DNA of 64,000 nucleotides from Flavobacterium sp. MFBS3-15 (GCF_026107645.2 NZ_JAPCHV010000022.1:1-64000); one strand, 5' to 3'; counted from the stretch's first letter, positions 30,301-37,970 are shown. Numbers and translations: made by a program. Notes: a model not told the origin generated them from the letters alone.

Positions 30301-30959
30301 TGGATATGGGTATCCCGGACAGGCAGGCCTATGATATACTTGAAAACATCAAAAAGGACAGTGGCCTCGAGAATCTCCCCGTTATTGTATTTACAGGAAA
30401 GAGCCTTTCGCTGAAGGAGGAACTGAAGATTAAGAAATATGCCGACTCCATTGTGGTAAAAACGGCGCATTCCTACCAAAGGATGCTGGATGAGGTATCA
30501 CTGTTCCTGCACCTGGTGGAAGAAAATAAAAAAGCCAACAGCACCGGACAGAAAAAGCCCAACATGCTGAACAATATATTGAATGACAAGACGGTGCTCG
30601 TTGTAGACGACGATGTGCGCAACATCTACTCGCTTACAAAAGCGCTTGAGGCGATGAAAATGAATGTGATTACAGCTATAGATGGCAAAGAGGCACTGAA
30701 AATGCTGGAGCGGCACCCCGAGACCGATGTAGTGCTGCTCGATATGATGATGCCTAACATGGATGGCTATGAAACCGCTGCGCGCATACGCGAAAACCGT
30801 GCTTTGAAAAACCTGCCTGTAATAGCCGTGACGGCGAAGGCCATGACTGGCGACCGCGAAAAGTGCATTAATGCAGGTGCATCCGATTATATTACCAAGC
30901 CGGTAGATGTGGATCAGTTGCTATCACTGCTTCGTGTATGGCTATATGACAAAAATTAA
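27384..30959 (+). CDS. hybrid histidine kinase CHASE3-HAMP-GAF-HisKA-HATPase-REC3
   Basis: 1191 residues. Membrane helix 1 (about 8-31), a CHASE3-like four-helix sensor, and membrane helix 2 (about 176-199) come first. A HAMP domain (SAISSGDYSVRVDDNESD), a GAF domain (about 290-435) and a long Glu-rich coiled coil follow. HisKA has H528 in ANMSHELRTPLNS; the HATPase has GTGLGLSISREL. Three receivers end the protein: D852, D974 and D1120. The second receiver is atypical: VILDMGIPDRQ is intact, but the usual Lys-Pro after the fourth strand is VKTAHS. It probably feeds phosphate to the single receiver and the CheR/CheB pair behind it. The input signal is unknown. Confidence 0.9.
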   Translation: MNGNFRRNLLVSTGVSMLILIVSSVASYLSISNLMESNRLVNHTQDVIFNINESNSIMVEAQSSMRAYLVTGREDFLERYNNSENQMDATLQKLEALVSDNEDQQKSLQYIKKLKDEFFDYLRVRILEKKSGRVTEATDLDSGRRISGKIRSEFKTMELREQGLLKERTDNSDKYGVYSTILIVVAAILALLISAIFFVRILRDYNERLKLQLELQKSEKETAERIRVISNIASAISSGDYSVRVDDNESDALGSMGGSLNNMAVALDSSFTSLSEKEWLQTGIAELNKVMIGEKTPEQLTRDVITYIANYTGSSAGIVYLPEGELLYPVGGFSYMADRNRESIPFGEGLTGQAALSGKILELKGVAPEDVKISYALGEVKPKHIVAVPLIDDKLAGVAELLSVTEFTPLQIEFLSSAAHNIAVAITTAQNRRRVQELLEETEAQSEELKMQHSELESINAELETQTEKLQASEEELRVQQEELQQTNEELAERSVLLEERNMEIQKKSEDLELSTRYKSEFLANMSHELRTPLNSILLLSRLLSENNDNNMNDEQIEFAKVIQSSGTGLLGLIDEILDLSKIEAGKMDLEFLDVSVKEITDNLKNLFTEVARQKGIEFRIVADNAPVVIRTDKMRLEQILKNLISNAIKFTSNGSVTLEVTKKDDKQVCFTVKDTGIGIPPEKQPLIFEAFQQADGSTKRKYGGTGLGLSISRELSKLLKGDISLKSAVNEGSEFTLCIPIIGMAVPVQVNVPREEPPMQSSGTAQSEVEAKATEERNKYLSPVIPEDVPDDRDAIGEQDKVILIVEDDVSFAKSLLDFTRKRGYKGIVSVRGDHALNIALAYRPVGVLLDIQLPIKSGWEVMEDLKGNPQTRHIPVHMMSSHKMKQESLLKGAVNFLDKPVAYEQMPEIFRRIEHIVNRESQKVLIIEDNPKHAQALAYFLETFNINSEIKSEVSEGVETLKNSPVECVILDMGIPDRQAYDILENIKKDSGLENLPVIVFTGKSLSLKEELKIKKYADSIVVKTAHSYQRMLDEVSLFLHLVEENKKANSTGQKKPNMLNNILNDKTVLVVDDDVRNIYSLTKALEAMKMNVITAIDGKEALKMLERHPETDVVLLDMMMPNMDGYETAARIRENRALKNLPVIAVTAKAMTGDREKCINAGASDYITKPVDVDQLLSLLRVWLYDKN

Positions 30960-30962
30960 GGC

Positions 30963-31325
30963 ATGAAAAAGAAGATACTGATAATAGACGACGACCCCCG
31001 TAACATATTTGCACTGAGCGCTACTTTGCGTGCCAAAGGGTATGATTGCGTTTCGTGCGCCGGAGCACGCGAGGCTATTAAGCTTTTGGAAGGTGAGGCA
31101 GGCATAGATGCTATACTCATAGATATGATGATGCCCGAAATGGATGGCTATGAGGCCATACCACTGATAAAGGCCATGCCTAAAATGCAGGGGATTCCCG
31201 TAATTTCGGTTACGGCACAGGCGATGGTGGGCGACCGCGAAAAATGCCTCGACGCAGGTGCCGACGGGTACATATCCAAACCCATTGATGTGGACAGGCT
31301 GCTGCAAATGCTGGAGCGTATTTAG
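30963..31325 (+). CDS. single-domain response regulator
   Basis: 120 residues, only a receiver domain: acidic pocket DDD at 9-11, phospho-acceptor D54 in ILIDMMMPEMDG, T/S switch VTAQAM and ISKPIDVD. It has no output domain, so it acts as a phosphate shuttle or CheY-like effector. It is very similar to the third receiver of the preceding kinase (MMMPxMDGYE, AMxGDREKCxxAGA), which points to duplication from it. It starts 3 bp after the kinase. Confidence 0.9.
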   Translation: MKKKILIIDDDPRNIFALSATLRAKGYDCVSCAGAREAIKLLEGEAGIDAILIDMMMPEMDGYEAIPLIKAMPKMQGIPVISVTAQAMVGDREKCLDAGADGYISKPIDVDRLLQMLERI

Positions 31326-31344
31326 GGTACAATAATATGATATT

Positions 31345-32154
31345 ATGGTTAATGACAGGGAACTTGAGGTACTCATCAATGAGATATATGAATACTACGG
31401 CTATGATTTTAGCGGATATTCTGCTGCATCGTTTAAAAGACGCATAGACAGGCTGTATAATCTCGACGGGTATAAAAATTTTACCGAACTGCTTTCCCGC
31501 ATCCGGTCGGATGAAGACTACTTCAACAGGGTAGTGGAGGAGATCACCGTGAACGTTACGGAAATGTTCCGCGACCCACAATTCTATAAGGTGCTCCGTA
31601 CCGAAATCCTTCCCGTGCTGGCCACCAAACCATTCATAAGGATATGGCATGCAGGCTGTTCTACCGGCGAGGAGGTATATTCGCTCGCAATCCTGCTGAA
31701 GGAGGCCAACCTGCTGCACAAATCGCTGCTGTATGCCACCGACCTGAACCCTTCGGTTTTGGCCTCGGCGCGCAAAGGCGTATTCCCGTTGCGCATGATG
31801 AAGCAGTATTCTGAAAATTACATTGCCTCGGGAGGTAAGCTCGATTTTTCGGACTACTATACCGCCCATTACGGTTTTGCCAAATTTGGGGAAGACCTGG
31901 TTGAAAAAATGGTTTTTTCACAGCATAACCTGGTGTCGGACAGATCATTCAATGAGTTTGACATGATACTTTGCCGCAATGTCATGATATACTTCGACAA
32001 GGATTTGCAGGACAGGGTATTGGAGCTGTTTGACGACAGCCTGGCCAGGTTGGGCTACCTCGCGTTAGGCACCAAGGAAACCATTAAATTCTCACAATTG
32101 AAAAAACGCTATGAGCAACTAAACAGGGATAAGATATGGAAGAAGCTACTATAA
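31345..32154 (+). CDS. CheR-type methyltransferase
   Basis: 269 residues. A small helical N-terminal domain (YGYDFSGYSAASFKRRI) leads into a SAM-dependent methyltransferase with HAGCSTGEEVYSLAILL (motif I) and FDMILCRNVMIYFD. Classical CheR methylates glutamates of chemoreceptors. No receptor, CheA or CheW is present, so the target is probably different, perhaps the coiled coil of the hybrid kinase. It overlaps the CheB-like gene by 19 bp. Confidence 0.9.
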   Translation: MVNDRELEVLINEIYEYYGYDFSGYSAASFKRRIDRLYNLDGYKNFTELLSRIRSDEDYFNRVVEEITVNVTEMFRDPQFYKVLRTEILPVLATKPFIRIWHAGCSTGEEVYSLAILLKEANLLHKSLLYATDLNPSVLASARKGVFPLRMMKQYSENYIASGGKLDFSDYYTAHYGFAKFGEDLVEKMVFSQHNLVSDRSFNEFDMILCRNVMIYFDKDLQDRVLELFDDSLARLGYLALGTKETIKFSQLKKRYEQLNRDKIWKKLL

Positions 32155-32711
32155 AGGATTGCCGCCTGCTCATCATCGGCGGTTCGGCGGGGAGCCTCGA
32201 GGTATTGCTTCAGGTGCTGCCTCATGTCACCGCCATACCCTTTGCCATGGTTATCGTTTTGCACCGCAGGAGCGCCGAAGACTCTACGCTGGAAGAGCTG
32301 ATTGCCGTAAAGACATCGGTGCCTGTAGTAGAGGTGGAGGACAAAACCCCGGTTGTAGCAGGAAGCATACATATAGCGCCGTCTGACTACCACCTGCTTT
32401 TTGAAAATGACGGTACCCTTTCGCTCGATATTTCTGAAAAAGTAAACTACAGCAGGCCCAGCATTGACGTGGCATTTGAATCGGCTGCCGACGTGTATGG
32501 CGCTTCCATGGCTGCCATTTTGCTTTCCGGCGCCAATGCCGACGGTACCAATGGCCTCATTGCCGTAAAGAACGCGGGGGGCATGGTCATAGTCCAGGAT
32601 CCTGATACGGCCGAGATGCCTTTCATGCCGCGTAATGCCGTTGAAAACCTAACTCCCGACTTTATACTGGATGCAAAGGGGCTTACGGAGTTCATCATCG
32701 GTTCTGCATAG
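32136..32711 (+). CDS. CheB-type methylesterase, receiver domain absent
   Basis: 191 residues, just the CheB esterase domain. The catalytic triad is visible as S17 (IGGSAGS), H43 (IVLHRR) and D136 (SGANADG). The N-terminal receiver that normally inhibits CheB is missing, so control must come from elsewhere, e.g. the free receiver two genes upstream. It overlaps CheR and closes the signalling operon. Two back-to-back terminators follow. Confidence 0.9.
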   Translation: MEEATIKDCRLLIIGGSAGSLEVLLQVLPHVTAIPFAMVIVLHRRSAEDSTLEELIAVKTSVPVVEVEDKTPVVAGSIHIAPSDYHLLFENDGTLSLDISEKVNYSRPSIDVAFESAADVYGASMAAILLSGANADGTNGLIAVKNAGGMVIVQDPDTAEMPFMPRNAVENLTPDFILDAKGLTEFIIGSA

Positions 32712-32726
32712 TTTAAGTTTAAGGCA

Positions 32727-32754
32727 TAAAAAAAGTCCGGAAATGCTTCCGGAC
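32727..32754 (-). terminator. terminator of the leftward repressor gene
   Basis: GTCCGGAA-N4-TTCCGGAC forms an 8-bp perfect stem. On the minus strand it is followed by seven T. It ends transcription of the repressor coming from the right. Confidence 0.7.
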
Positions 32755-32760
32755 CCACCC

Positions 32761-32783
32761 AGGGCTCAGGCCCTTTTTTTTAT
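32761..32783 (+). terminator. terminator of the kinase-CheR-CheB operon
   Basis: AGGGC-TCAG-GCCCT followed by a run of eight or more T, 50 bp past the CheB-like stop. Confidence 0.7.
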
Positions 32784-32804
32784 AGCTACACTTCTGCTGC
32801 ATTT

Positions 32805-33533
32805 CTAATAATAGTCCTTCGCCACATCCCTTTGCACATTGATGACATAAAACAGCGCCTGCACATCGTTCAGGGAAAGCTGGAAGTCGCGGTACTCGGG
32901 GCTGTCGTTGAGTGAATGGCAGGTTATGATGCCCTTTTCGGTGTCATGGTCAATGATCTGCTTTAACAGCGGGTATTTCGATTCGGTAGTATATATGACC
33001 CAAAACCTGAAATCCTTATAGCGTATGGGGCTTGTCCAGTGCTGGCGCTGCAGCTCGCGGGTGGCTACCACATAGTTTTGCGGTATGGCATCGCTGGTGC
33101 CGTCGTCCATGCTGTCGCCCTTTACGCGGAAAGCCAGGTAGCGGCCCTTGGCGGGCTTATCTACGATCATGCCGTGCTGCGACATGCCGTTGAGCGCTTC
33201 TATATCCTGGTAGCTGTCCAGGAACCCTGCCTGTATGTTATGCTCGGCAAGGGGCATCGACATATAATATTGCCCGTTGGGTAGGCGGGTAAAATGATTC
33301 GCATTCTTGTTTTTGGTGAATTGCAGCTCATACGGGTCCACCGTAGCGATATCATTCAATTCTGTGTGCCTTTGTGATACTTCTTCCAGCTTCCTTAATT
33401 GAATATCATCCGGCGAACGCTCCCCGCTTTCCCATTTCTGGACAGACGATTTGGATACATTGAGAAGGTCTGCAAAGTCCTGTTGCTTTAGCTTCAGGCT
33501 TATACGTAACTCTTTTATCTCTAAATTATTCAT
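32805..33533 (-). CDS. phage repressor, XRE HTH plus S24 autoprotease
   Basis: 242 residues from ATG 33533; a TTG two codons upstream is less likely. The N-terminal HTH (about 8-60) has QQDFADLLNVSKSSVQKWESG, trimmed here to its key helix residues Q17-G38. The C-terminal half is a LexA/CI-like S24 domain: putative cleavage bond A102-G103, nucleophile S141 in VKGDSMDDG and a general-base Lys near K191. The logic is that of a lambda CI repressor that self-cleaves on DNA damage. It is transcribed away from the phage early genes across a shared operator region. Confidence 0.85.
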   Translation of the reverse strand: MNNLEIKELRISLKLKQQDFADLLNVSKSSVQKWESGERSPDDIQLRKLEEVSQRHTELNDIATVDPYELQFTKNKNANHFTRLPNGQYYMSMPLAEHNIQAGFLDSYQDIEALNGMSQHGMIVDKPAKGRYLAFRVKGDSMDDGTSDAIPQNYVVATRELQRQHWTSPIRYKDFRFWVIYTTESKYPLLKQIIDHDTEKGIITCHSLNDSPEYRDFQLSLNDVQALFYVINVQRDVAKDYY

Positions 33534-33564
33534 ACTCAAAGCTGTAATAAAGTTATTAACTAAA

Positions 33565-33618
33565 GTGTGTTTTTGTGTGTTTTATTTTTGCAAAAATGAA
33601 ACAATGTGTGTATATTTG
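33565..33618 (+). promoter_or_regulatory. phage early promoter with putative repressor operators
   Basis: TTTG at 33587-33590 and TATATTTG at 33611-33618 with a 20-bp spacer match the Bacteroidota -33/-7 consensus exactly. Over and next to it lie two adjacent 10-bp direct repeats (GTGTGTTTTT, GTGTGTTTTA at 33565-33584), a perfect palindrome ATTTTTG-CAAAAAT (33584-33597) and another ATGTGTGTA. These are good candidates for binding sites of the adjacent repressor. Confidence 0.6.
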
Positions 33619-33662
33619 CATTATTAAAATGAGTTAATAGTAACACATAATGGTACAAAGAT

Positions 33663-33926
33663 ATGAATATTGTTGATAAGTTTTCCAAAAATGTAGTAAA
33701 AATTTTAAAAACACCCATCGAGCTAACGCAGGCTATCACTAACCTTTCGGCTCAAAACACACATGGGCAGCATGACGAGCGCATATCATTATACATAACA
33801 GCGCTTGAAAAATACAAAAACACACATAAGTTTACCGCGAGTAATGAACGCCCCCGGTCATCCGGCACAGATTGCGCCGCCATAATGCACTTTAACCGTG
33901 ACACCAGGTTTTCGATAACGGAATGA
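33663..33926 (+). CDS. small early phage protein, unknown
   Basis: 87 residues, the first gene rightward of the repressor, 45 bp after the early promoter's -7 box. It is helical at the start (NIVDKFSKNVVKILKTPIELTQAITNL). I recognise no family. By position it could be a Cro-like or antirepressor protein, but no HTH is evident. Two copies of AAACACACAT inside the gene (near 33755 and 33821) are the reverse complement of the operator-like repeats upstream. Confidence 0.5.
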   Translation: MNIVDKFSKNVVKILKTPIELTQAITNLSAQNTHGQHDERISLYITALEKYKNTHKFTASNERPRSSGTDCAAIMHFNRDTRFSITE

Positions 33927-33987
33927 CTGCCCGCAAAATAACAACCCATCATTACACAGTACATATCAAATCATAAACCGCAATATC

Positions 33988-34203
33988 ATGGAAGAAAAAT
34001 TAAGAACACTGGAACAGATCGTAAAAGAAACCTCCAACTGCGACCACCGCCTGTCCTTTGACGGGGCCGAGTGGAAACTCTACCTCGTAGCATCGGAAAC
34101 AACTTTCCGGGGTACACTGGAGGAGGTGGTAGACTGCGCTACAGAGGAGTTCCTCTGCTACCGTAAAGAAGAAAAACAGGACAACTACCAATACGCGTAC
34201 TGA
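33988..34203 (+). CDS. small phage protein, unknown
   Basis: 71 residues, acidic, beginning MEEKLRTLEQIVKETSNCDH. Its stop shares one base with the start of the next gene (TGATG), so the two are translated together. There are no recognisable motifs. Confidence 0.55.
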   Translation: MEEKLRTLEQIVKETSNCDHRLSFDGAEWKLYLVASETTFRGTLEEVVDCATEEFLCYRKEEKQDNYQYAY

Positions 34204-34454
34204 TGAACTACAGGATTAAAGGCATCATCACCGCGGTGGGAGGGATAAAGACCACCAAGCTGGGTACGGCAGTGCAGCAGATACACTTTGAGCAGGAGGG
34301 CAGCGGCAGGATATTTTATCCTTCGGCGCTGGGCACAAAAATAGAACTCCTCGATGACATTTTACCGGGCGACGTGGCCGAACTCGAGTTCCACATTTCC
34401 GGATCCAAAGGCACCTACAACAATGTGGTAATCGACAGCCTCGTAAGGGTGTAA
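34203..34454 (+). CDS. small OB-fold-like phage protein
   Basis: 83 residues, all-beta by pattern: YRIKGIITAVGG, GRIFYPSALG, DVAELEFHISGSKGTYNNVV. The arrangement resembles DUF3127-type OB folds related to single-strand DNA-binding proteins (Gly-x-Val ... F-x-I-S ... Asn-x-V). If so, it could act in DNA replication or packaging. The match is by eye and weak. It is coupled to the preceding gene. Confidence 0.5.
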   Translation: MNYRIKGIITAVGGIKTTKLGTAVQQIHFEQEGSGRIFYPSALGTKIELLDDILPGDVAELEFHISGSKGTYNNVVIDSLVRV

Positions 34455-34474
34455 CGGATTACCGCATTGGATTG

Positions 34475-34613
34475 CGACGGAAAGGACCGTCGGTTTAACA
34501 CACTTCAGTTAGCAGCCACGCTGCATTTTACACCAATATATTCAGGATAAAGCATTTACTGCATCGCTTAGCCGTTGCGGAACGGGATTGCTGTCCCATT
34601 TACGATCCTGAAT
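34475..34613 (+). other. structured intergenic region ahead of the sigma-like gene
   Basis: The 328-bp gap 34455-34782 has no credible gene but contains several inverted repeats: CGACGG-N6-CCGTCG (34475-34492), GCAGC-CAC-GCTGC (34512-34524), and ATTCAGGAT (34540-34548) pairing with ATCCTGAAT (34605-34613). The last pair encloses GGGA-N6-TCCC (34584-34597). It could be a structured leader, a small RNA or a DNA site such as a packaging or replication origin. No terminator T-run follows any of the stems. Confidence 0.45.
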
Positions 34614-34782
34614 CAGGTGATAACGCTGCATCATTTTAACCAGATAAGTACATACCCATAACGGAAGGAGCGGAATGGCGGCATGATGGTGCCTCCCTAA
34701 TGTGCCCGTACATCTTTCAAAGAATGGTATAAGTTATCCGGGCTGTGTACTTACGAATTACTATAACCTGAAAGTCAATACC

Positions 34783-35235
34783 ATGATACAACAACTTGCC
34801 CAAAAACACGCCACATGGGTACGCATGGCGCGCGGTATATGCCGCAACGCCTATGTGGCCGACGACCTTGTAAGCGAAATGTACGTAAAGCTCCACGGCA
34901 TTGCCGAACGCGGCAAAAACACGGCCTTCAACGACCCGTATGTATACCACACCATGAAGCACATATACATCAACGATTACATACGCACCAGGGGCCTGCA
35001 CGCCGACCTGAATGAAAATTCGCCCATAGCCGATGCCGAAGAGGAGCTGCAGGATTATGCCGGAATGGATCTGCCCGACTGCATCACCTGGGTAGAAAAA
35101 CAGATACTGCTGCTGCGGCAGGAAATAAGCGGCCGCGAGATAGAGCGGGAGTACAACATCAACTACCAAAAGGTGCACCGCATCGAGAAAAAAGCCACCG
35201 AAAAACTGGCGCAGTGGGCGAAGCTTCAGGCTTAA
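34783..35235 (+). CDS. sigma-70-like phage regulator
   Basis: 150 residues from ATG 34783 (MIQQLAQKH). An in-frame start 27 codons upstream has no sequence support. Region 2 features are present: ARGICRNAYVADDLVSEMYVKL, then YVYHTMKHIYINDYIRTR (2.3-2.4-like). After an acidic linker comes a region-4-like HTH: SGREIEREYNINYQKVHRIE. It is probably a late-gene activator or alternative sigma factor of the phage, as it directly precedes the packaging and structural block. A terminase-associated or ArpU/RinA-like activator is the alternative. Confidence 0.7.
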   Translation: MIQQLAQKHATWVRMARGICRNAYVADDLVSEMYVKLHGIAERGKNTAFNDPYVYHTMKHIYINDYIRTRGLHADLNENSPIADAEEELQDYAGMDLPDCITWVEKQILLLRQEISGREIEREYNINYQKVHRIEKKATEKLAQWAKLQA

Positions 35236-35256
35236 AAGTTTAAAGTTTACCTGCAG

Positions 35257-35548
35257 ACCTCACCCCCGACCCCTCTCCAAAGGAGAGGGGAGCGAGCTTC
35301 ACTCGGATGGATATTGCTCTATTAATCATTTACATTCCAATATAGCAGCAATAAATGGTAGTGTTGGCACGTCCTGGCCCCCCTCTCCTTTGGAGAGGGG
35401 CCGGGGGTGAGGTCTTAGCACGCCCTCTCGGCACGTCCCGTCACCCTCTCCTCTGGAGAGGGCCGGGGAGAGGACCACAAGAGTAAGCACGCCCTCTCGG
35501 CACGTCCCGACACCCTCTCCTCCGGAGAGGGCCGGGGAGAGGACTTTC
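35257..35548. repeat. C-rich hairpin repeat array 1
   Basis: Four hairpins of the form CCCTCTCC-N3-GGAGAGGG, each followed by GGGG(A/T)GAGG, near 35271, 35381, 35452 and 35514. The last two belong to tandem units of about 69 bp. The array separates the sigma-like gene from copy 1 of the CxxC protein. Translated leftward it gives the familiar spurious SPALSRGEG / PHPRPLSKGEG peptides. Confidence 0.85.
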
Positions 35549-35571
35549 AAGAGTAAAAAATAAAAAACACC

Positions 35572-35922
35572 ATGCTAAAAAACATCCACGGCGCCGGCGA
35601 CGTTGTTGCGGCGATAACCAAACTGGCAGGTATCGAACCCTGCGAACCCTGCCAAAAAAGGCGCGAAAAATGGAATAAGATGTTCCCTTTGCGCGTCCGT
35701 AAAAACATCCGCGAAATGACGCAGGAAGAACTCGACACCTGGCGGGAATTCCAACAGGTGCGCACGCTAAGGCTAAGTGCCGGACAGCGTATTTACATCT
35801 GCCAGATCTATTCGGAAGTATTCAACGTGCCCTATTATGAACCCTGTGCTACCTGCGACCCGTCGCCCTACCTCGCCATGATCGAAAAAATGGACGCCGT
35901 GGTAAAAACGTATGAAGTTTAA
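35572..35922 (+). CDS. CxxC zinc-ribbon-like phage protein, copy 1
   Basis: 116 residues, unrecognised family. Two Cys pairs could bind a metal: CEPCQKR (about 24-27) and CATC (about 95-98). The middle is helical and charged (NIREMTQEELDTWREF). The position just before terminase and the duplication suggest a role in packaging or regulation. Its protein is identical to that of copy 2. Confidence 0.6.
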   Translation: MLKNIHGAGDVVAAITKLAGIEPCEPCQKRREKWNKMFPLRVRKNIREMTQEELDTWREFQQVRTLRLSAGQRIYICQIYSEVFNVPYYEPCATCDPSPYLAMIEKMDAVVKTYEV

Positions 35923-35984
35923 AGTTTCAAAGTTTCAGGTTTGGAACATGGGAACAGTTACGTTAAACGACTTTGAATGACTAC

Positions 35985-36400
35985 ACAAGAGTAAGCACGT
36001 ACCCCTCCGTCGTCGCTCCCCTCTCCTTTGGAGAGGGGCTGGGGGTGAGGACTACAAGAGTTGCCCGCCCCGTTGGCACGTCCCGGCTCCCCTCTCCTTT
36101 GGAGAGGGGTCGGGGGTGAGGTCTTAGCACGCCCTCTCGGCACGTCCCGTCACCCTCTCCTCTGGAGAGGGCCGGGGAGAGGAGCACAAGAGTAAGCACG
36201 CCCTCTCGGCACGTCCCGTCATCCTCTCCTCTGGAGAGGGCCGGGGAGAGGACTACAAGAGTAAGCACGCCCTCTCGGCACGTCCCGTCACCCTCTCCTC
36301 TGGAGAGGGCCGGGGAGAGTACTACAAGAGTAAGCACGCCCTCTCGGCACATCCCGTCACCCTCTCCTCCGGAGGGGGCCGGGGAGAGGACTTTCAAGAG
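35985..36400. repeat. C-rich hairpin repeat array 2
   Basis: Six hairpins. The last units are tandem with exact 69-bp spacing: AGTAAGCACG recurs at 36191, 36260 and 36329. The stem is CCCTCTCC-TCT-GGAGAGGG with compensated variants. It separates the two gene copies. Confidence 0.88.
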
Positions 36401-36418
36401 TAAAAAATAAAAAACACC

Positions 36419-36769
36419 ATGCTAAAAAACATCCACGGCGCCGGCGACGTAGTAGCGGCAATAACCAAACTGGCAGGTATAGAACCCTGCGAACCCTGCC
36501 AAAAGAGGCGCGAAAAATGGAATAAGATGTTCCCTTTGCGCGTCCGTAAAAACATCCGCGAAATGACGCAGGAAGAACTCGACACCTGGCGGGAATTCCA
36601 ACAGGTGCGCACGCTAAGGCTAAGTGCCGGACAGCGTATTTACATCTGCCAGATCTATTCTGAAGTATTCAACGTGCCCTATTATGAACCCTGTGCTACC
36701 TGCGACCCGTCGCCCTACCTTGCCATGATCGAAAAAATGGACGCGGTTGTGAAGACGTATGAAGTTTAA
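36419..36769 (+). CDS. CxxC zinc-ribbon-like phage protein, copy 2
   Basis: Encodes the same 116 residues as copy 1 but differs at 11 nucleotides, all synonymous (e.g. GTT to GTA twice, ATC to ATA, TCG to TCT). The duplicated unit is 847 bp long and includes the downstream AAGTTTCAAAGTTTCAGG tail. Its upstream array has more repeat units than copy 1's. Confidence 0.6.
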   Translation: MLKNIHGAGDVVAAITKLAGIEPCEPCQKRREKWNKMFPLRVRKNIREMTQEELDTWREFQQVRTLRLSAGQRIYICQIYSEVFNVPYYEPCATCDPSPYLAMIEKMDAVVKTYEV

Positions 36770-36839
36770 AGTTTCAAAGTTTCAGGTTTTGAACACGAGA
36801 ACAGTTGCTTTAAACGACTTTGAATGACTACACAAGAGT

Positions 36840-37045
36840 AAGCACGTACCCTCCGTCGTCGCTTCCCTCTCCTTTGGAGAGGGGTCGGGGGAGAGGACTA
36901 CAAGAGTGAGCACGCCCCCGTTGGCACGTCCTGGCCCCCCTCTCCTTCGGAGAGGGGTCGGGGGTGAGGTCCTAGCACGCTCTCCCGGCACATCCCGGCT
37001 CCCCTCTCTTTCGGAGAGGTGCCGGGCAGAGGACAGCATGAGTAA
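36840..37045. repeat. C-rich hairpin repeat array 3
   Basis: Three hairpins (near 36866, 36941, 37001) of the same family between copy 2 and the terminase small subunit. The last one has mismatches (AGAGGTG). Confidence 0.82.
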
Positions 37046-37060
37046 GCAAAACAAAATCCT

Positions 37061-37609
37061 ATGAAAAAACTAAAACCACTCAACATCCGGCAGGAAAACT
37101 TCTGCCATGCTTATGTCCGCCTGGGGAGCAAATCGCAGGCTTATCAGGAGGCATACAGCCTTACCGGCGAAAATATAGCGCAGCGGGCAGGCAAATATGG
37201 CTTTAGGCTGGCTAAATATCCTGCGGCGGCAGCCCGTATAGCGGAGCTGCAGCAGGAGAAATTCCAACGGGAAGTCAGCATAGACCACCTGCTCCACAGC
37301 CTTGCCGCCATGCTGCGCTTCGACATAGCCGACCTGTATGACGAGAATGGCTGCCTGAAAAACCTGAAGGACCTGCCCAAAGAGACCCGCCTGATGATAC
37401 AGCAGTTTGAGGTGAACGAAGTGTTTACCCGTACCGGCAGCGAACGCACCCTGGCAGGCTTTACCAAAAAAGTGAAGACCTACAGCAAGACCGATGCCAT
37501 CGAAAAGCTGATGAAGCACCTGGGCGGCTATGAAAAGGACAATCGGCAGTCGCAATCCAACCCAACCCTTGTGATGATCAACCTGGGCGATGGGGAGGGG
37601 GAAGTGTAA
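37061..37609 (+). CDS. terS: terminase small subunit
   Basis: 182 residues of the Terminase_2 type: LNIRQENFCHAYVRLGSKSQAYQEAY is the N-terminal HTH (about 6-31). It is followed by an oligomerisation helix and a tail with TKKVKTYSKTDAIEKLMKHLGG. It recognises the phage packaging site and loads the large subunit, which is encoded after the next repeat array. Confidence 0.87.
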   Translation: MKKLKPLNIRQENFCHAYVRLGSKSQAYQEAYSLTGENIAQRAGKYGFRLAKYPAAAARIAELQQEKFQREVSIDHLLHSLAAMLRFDIADLYDENGCLKNLKDLPKETRLMIQQFEVNEVFTRTGSERTLAGFTKKVKTYSKTDAIEKLMKHLGGYEKDNRQSQSNPTLVMINLGDGEGEV

Positions 37610-37689
37610 TGGGAGCTGTAGATGATAGATGAAAGATGATAGACTGTAGAAAATAAAAAATAAAAAATAGTAAAGAGTAACCACACCCT

Positions 37690-37945
37690 ATCGGCACGTC
37701 CTGGCTCCCCTCTCCTTTGGAGAGGGGCCGGGGGTGAGGTCTTAGCACGCTCTCTCGGCACGTTCCGTCACCCTCTCCTCTGGAGAGGGCCGGGGAGAGG
37801 ACTACAAGAGTGAGCACCCCCCCTCGGCACGTCCCGGCTCCCCTCTCCTTCGGAGAGGGGTTGGGGGTGAGGTCTTAGCACGCTCTCTCGGCACATCCCA
37901 TCACCCTCTCCAAAGGAGAGGGCTGGGGAGAGGACTTCTCCCTTT
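37690..37945. repeat. C-rich hairpin repeat array 4
   Basis: Four hairpins (near 37708, 37772, 37841, 37903) between terS and terL; the last has the loop AAA instead of TTT. The 37610-37689 stretch before it is A-rich, with GATGATAGATGAAAGATGATAG direct repeats. Confidence 0.83.
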
Positions 37946-37970
37946 TCCCTCTATTTCCAAAACCCACACC

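Noticed and set aside
34702..34782. Upstream extension of the sigma-like protein
   Set aside because: The added 27 residues show no sigma features and lie in the structured gap; ATG 34783 fits region 2 better.
35985..36400. CRISPR-like array
   Set aside because: The 69-bp units are repeated over their whole length with no unique spacers, and no cas genes are near.
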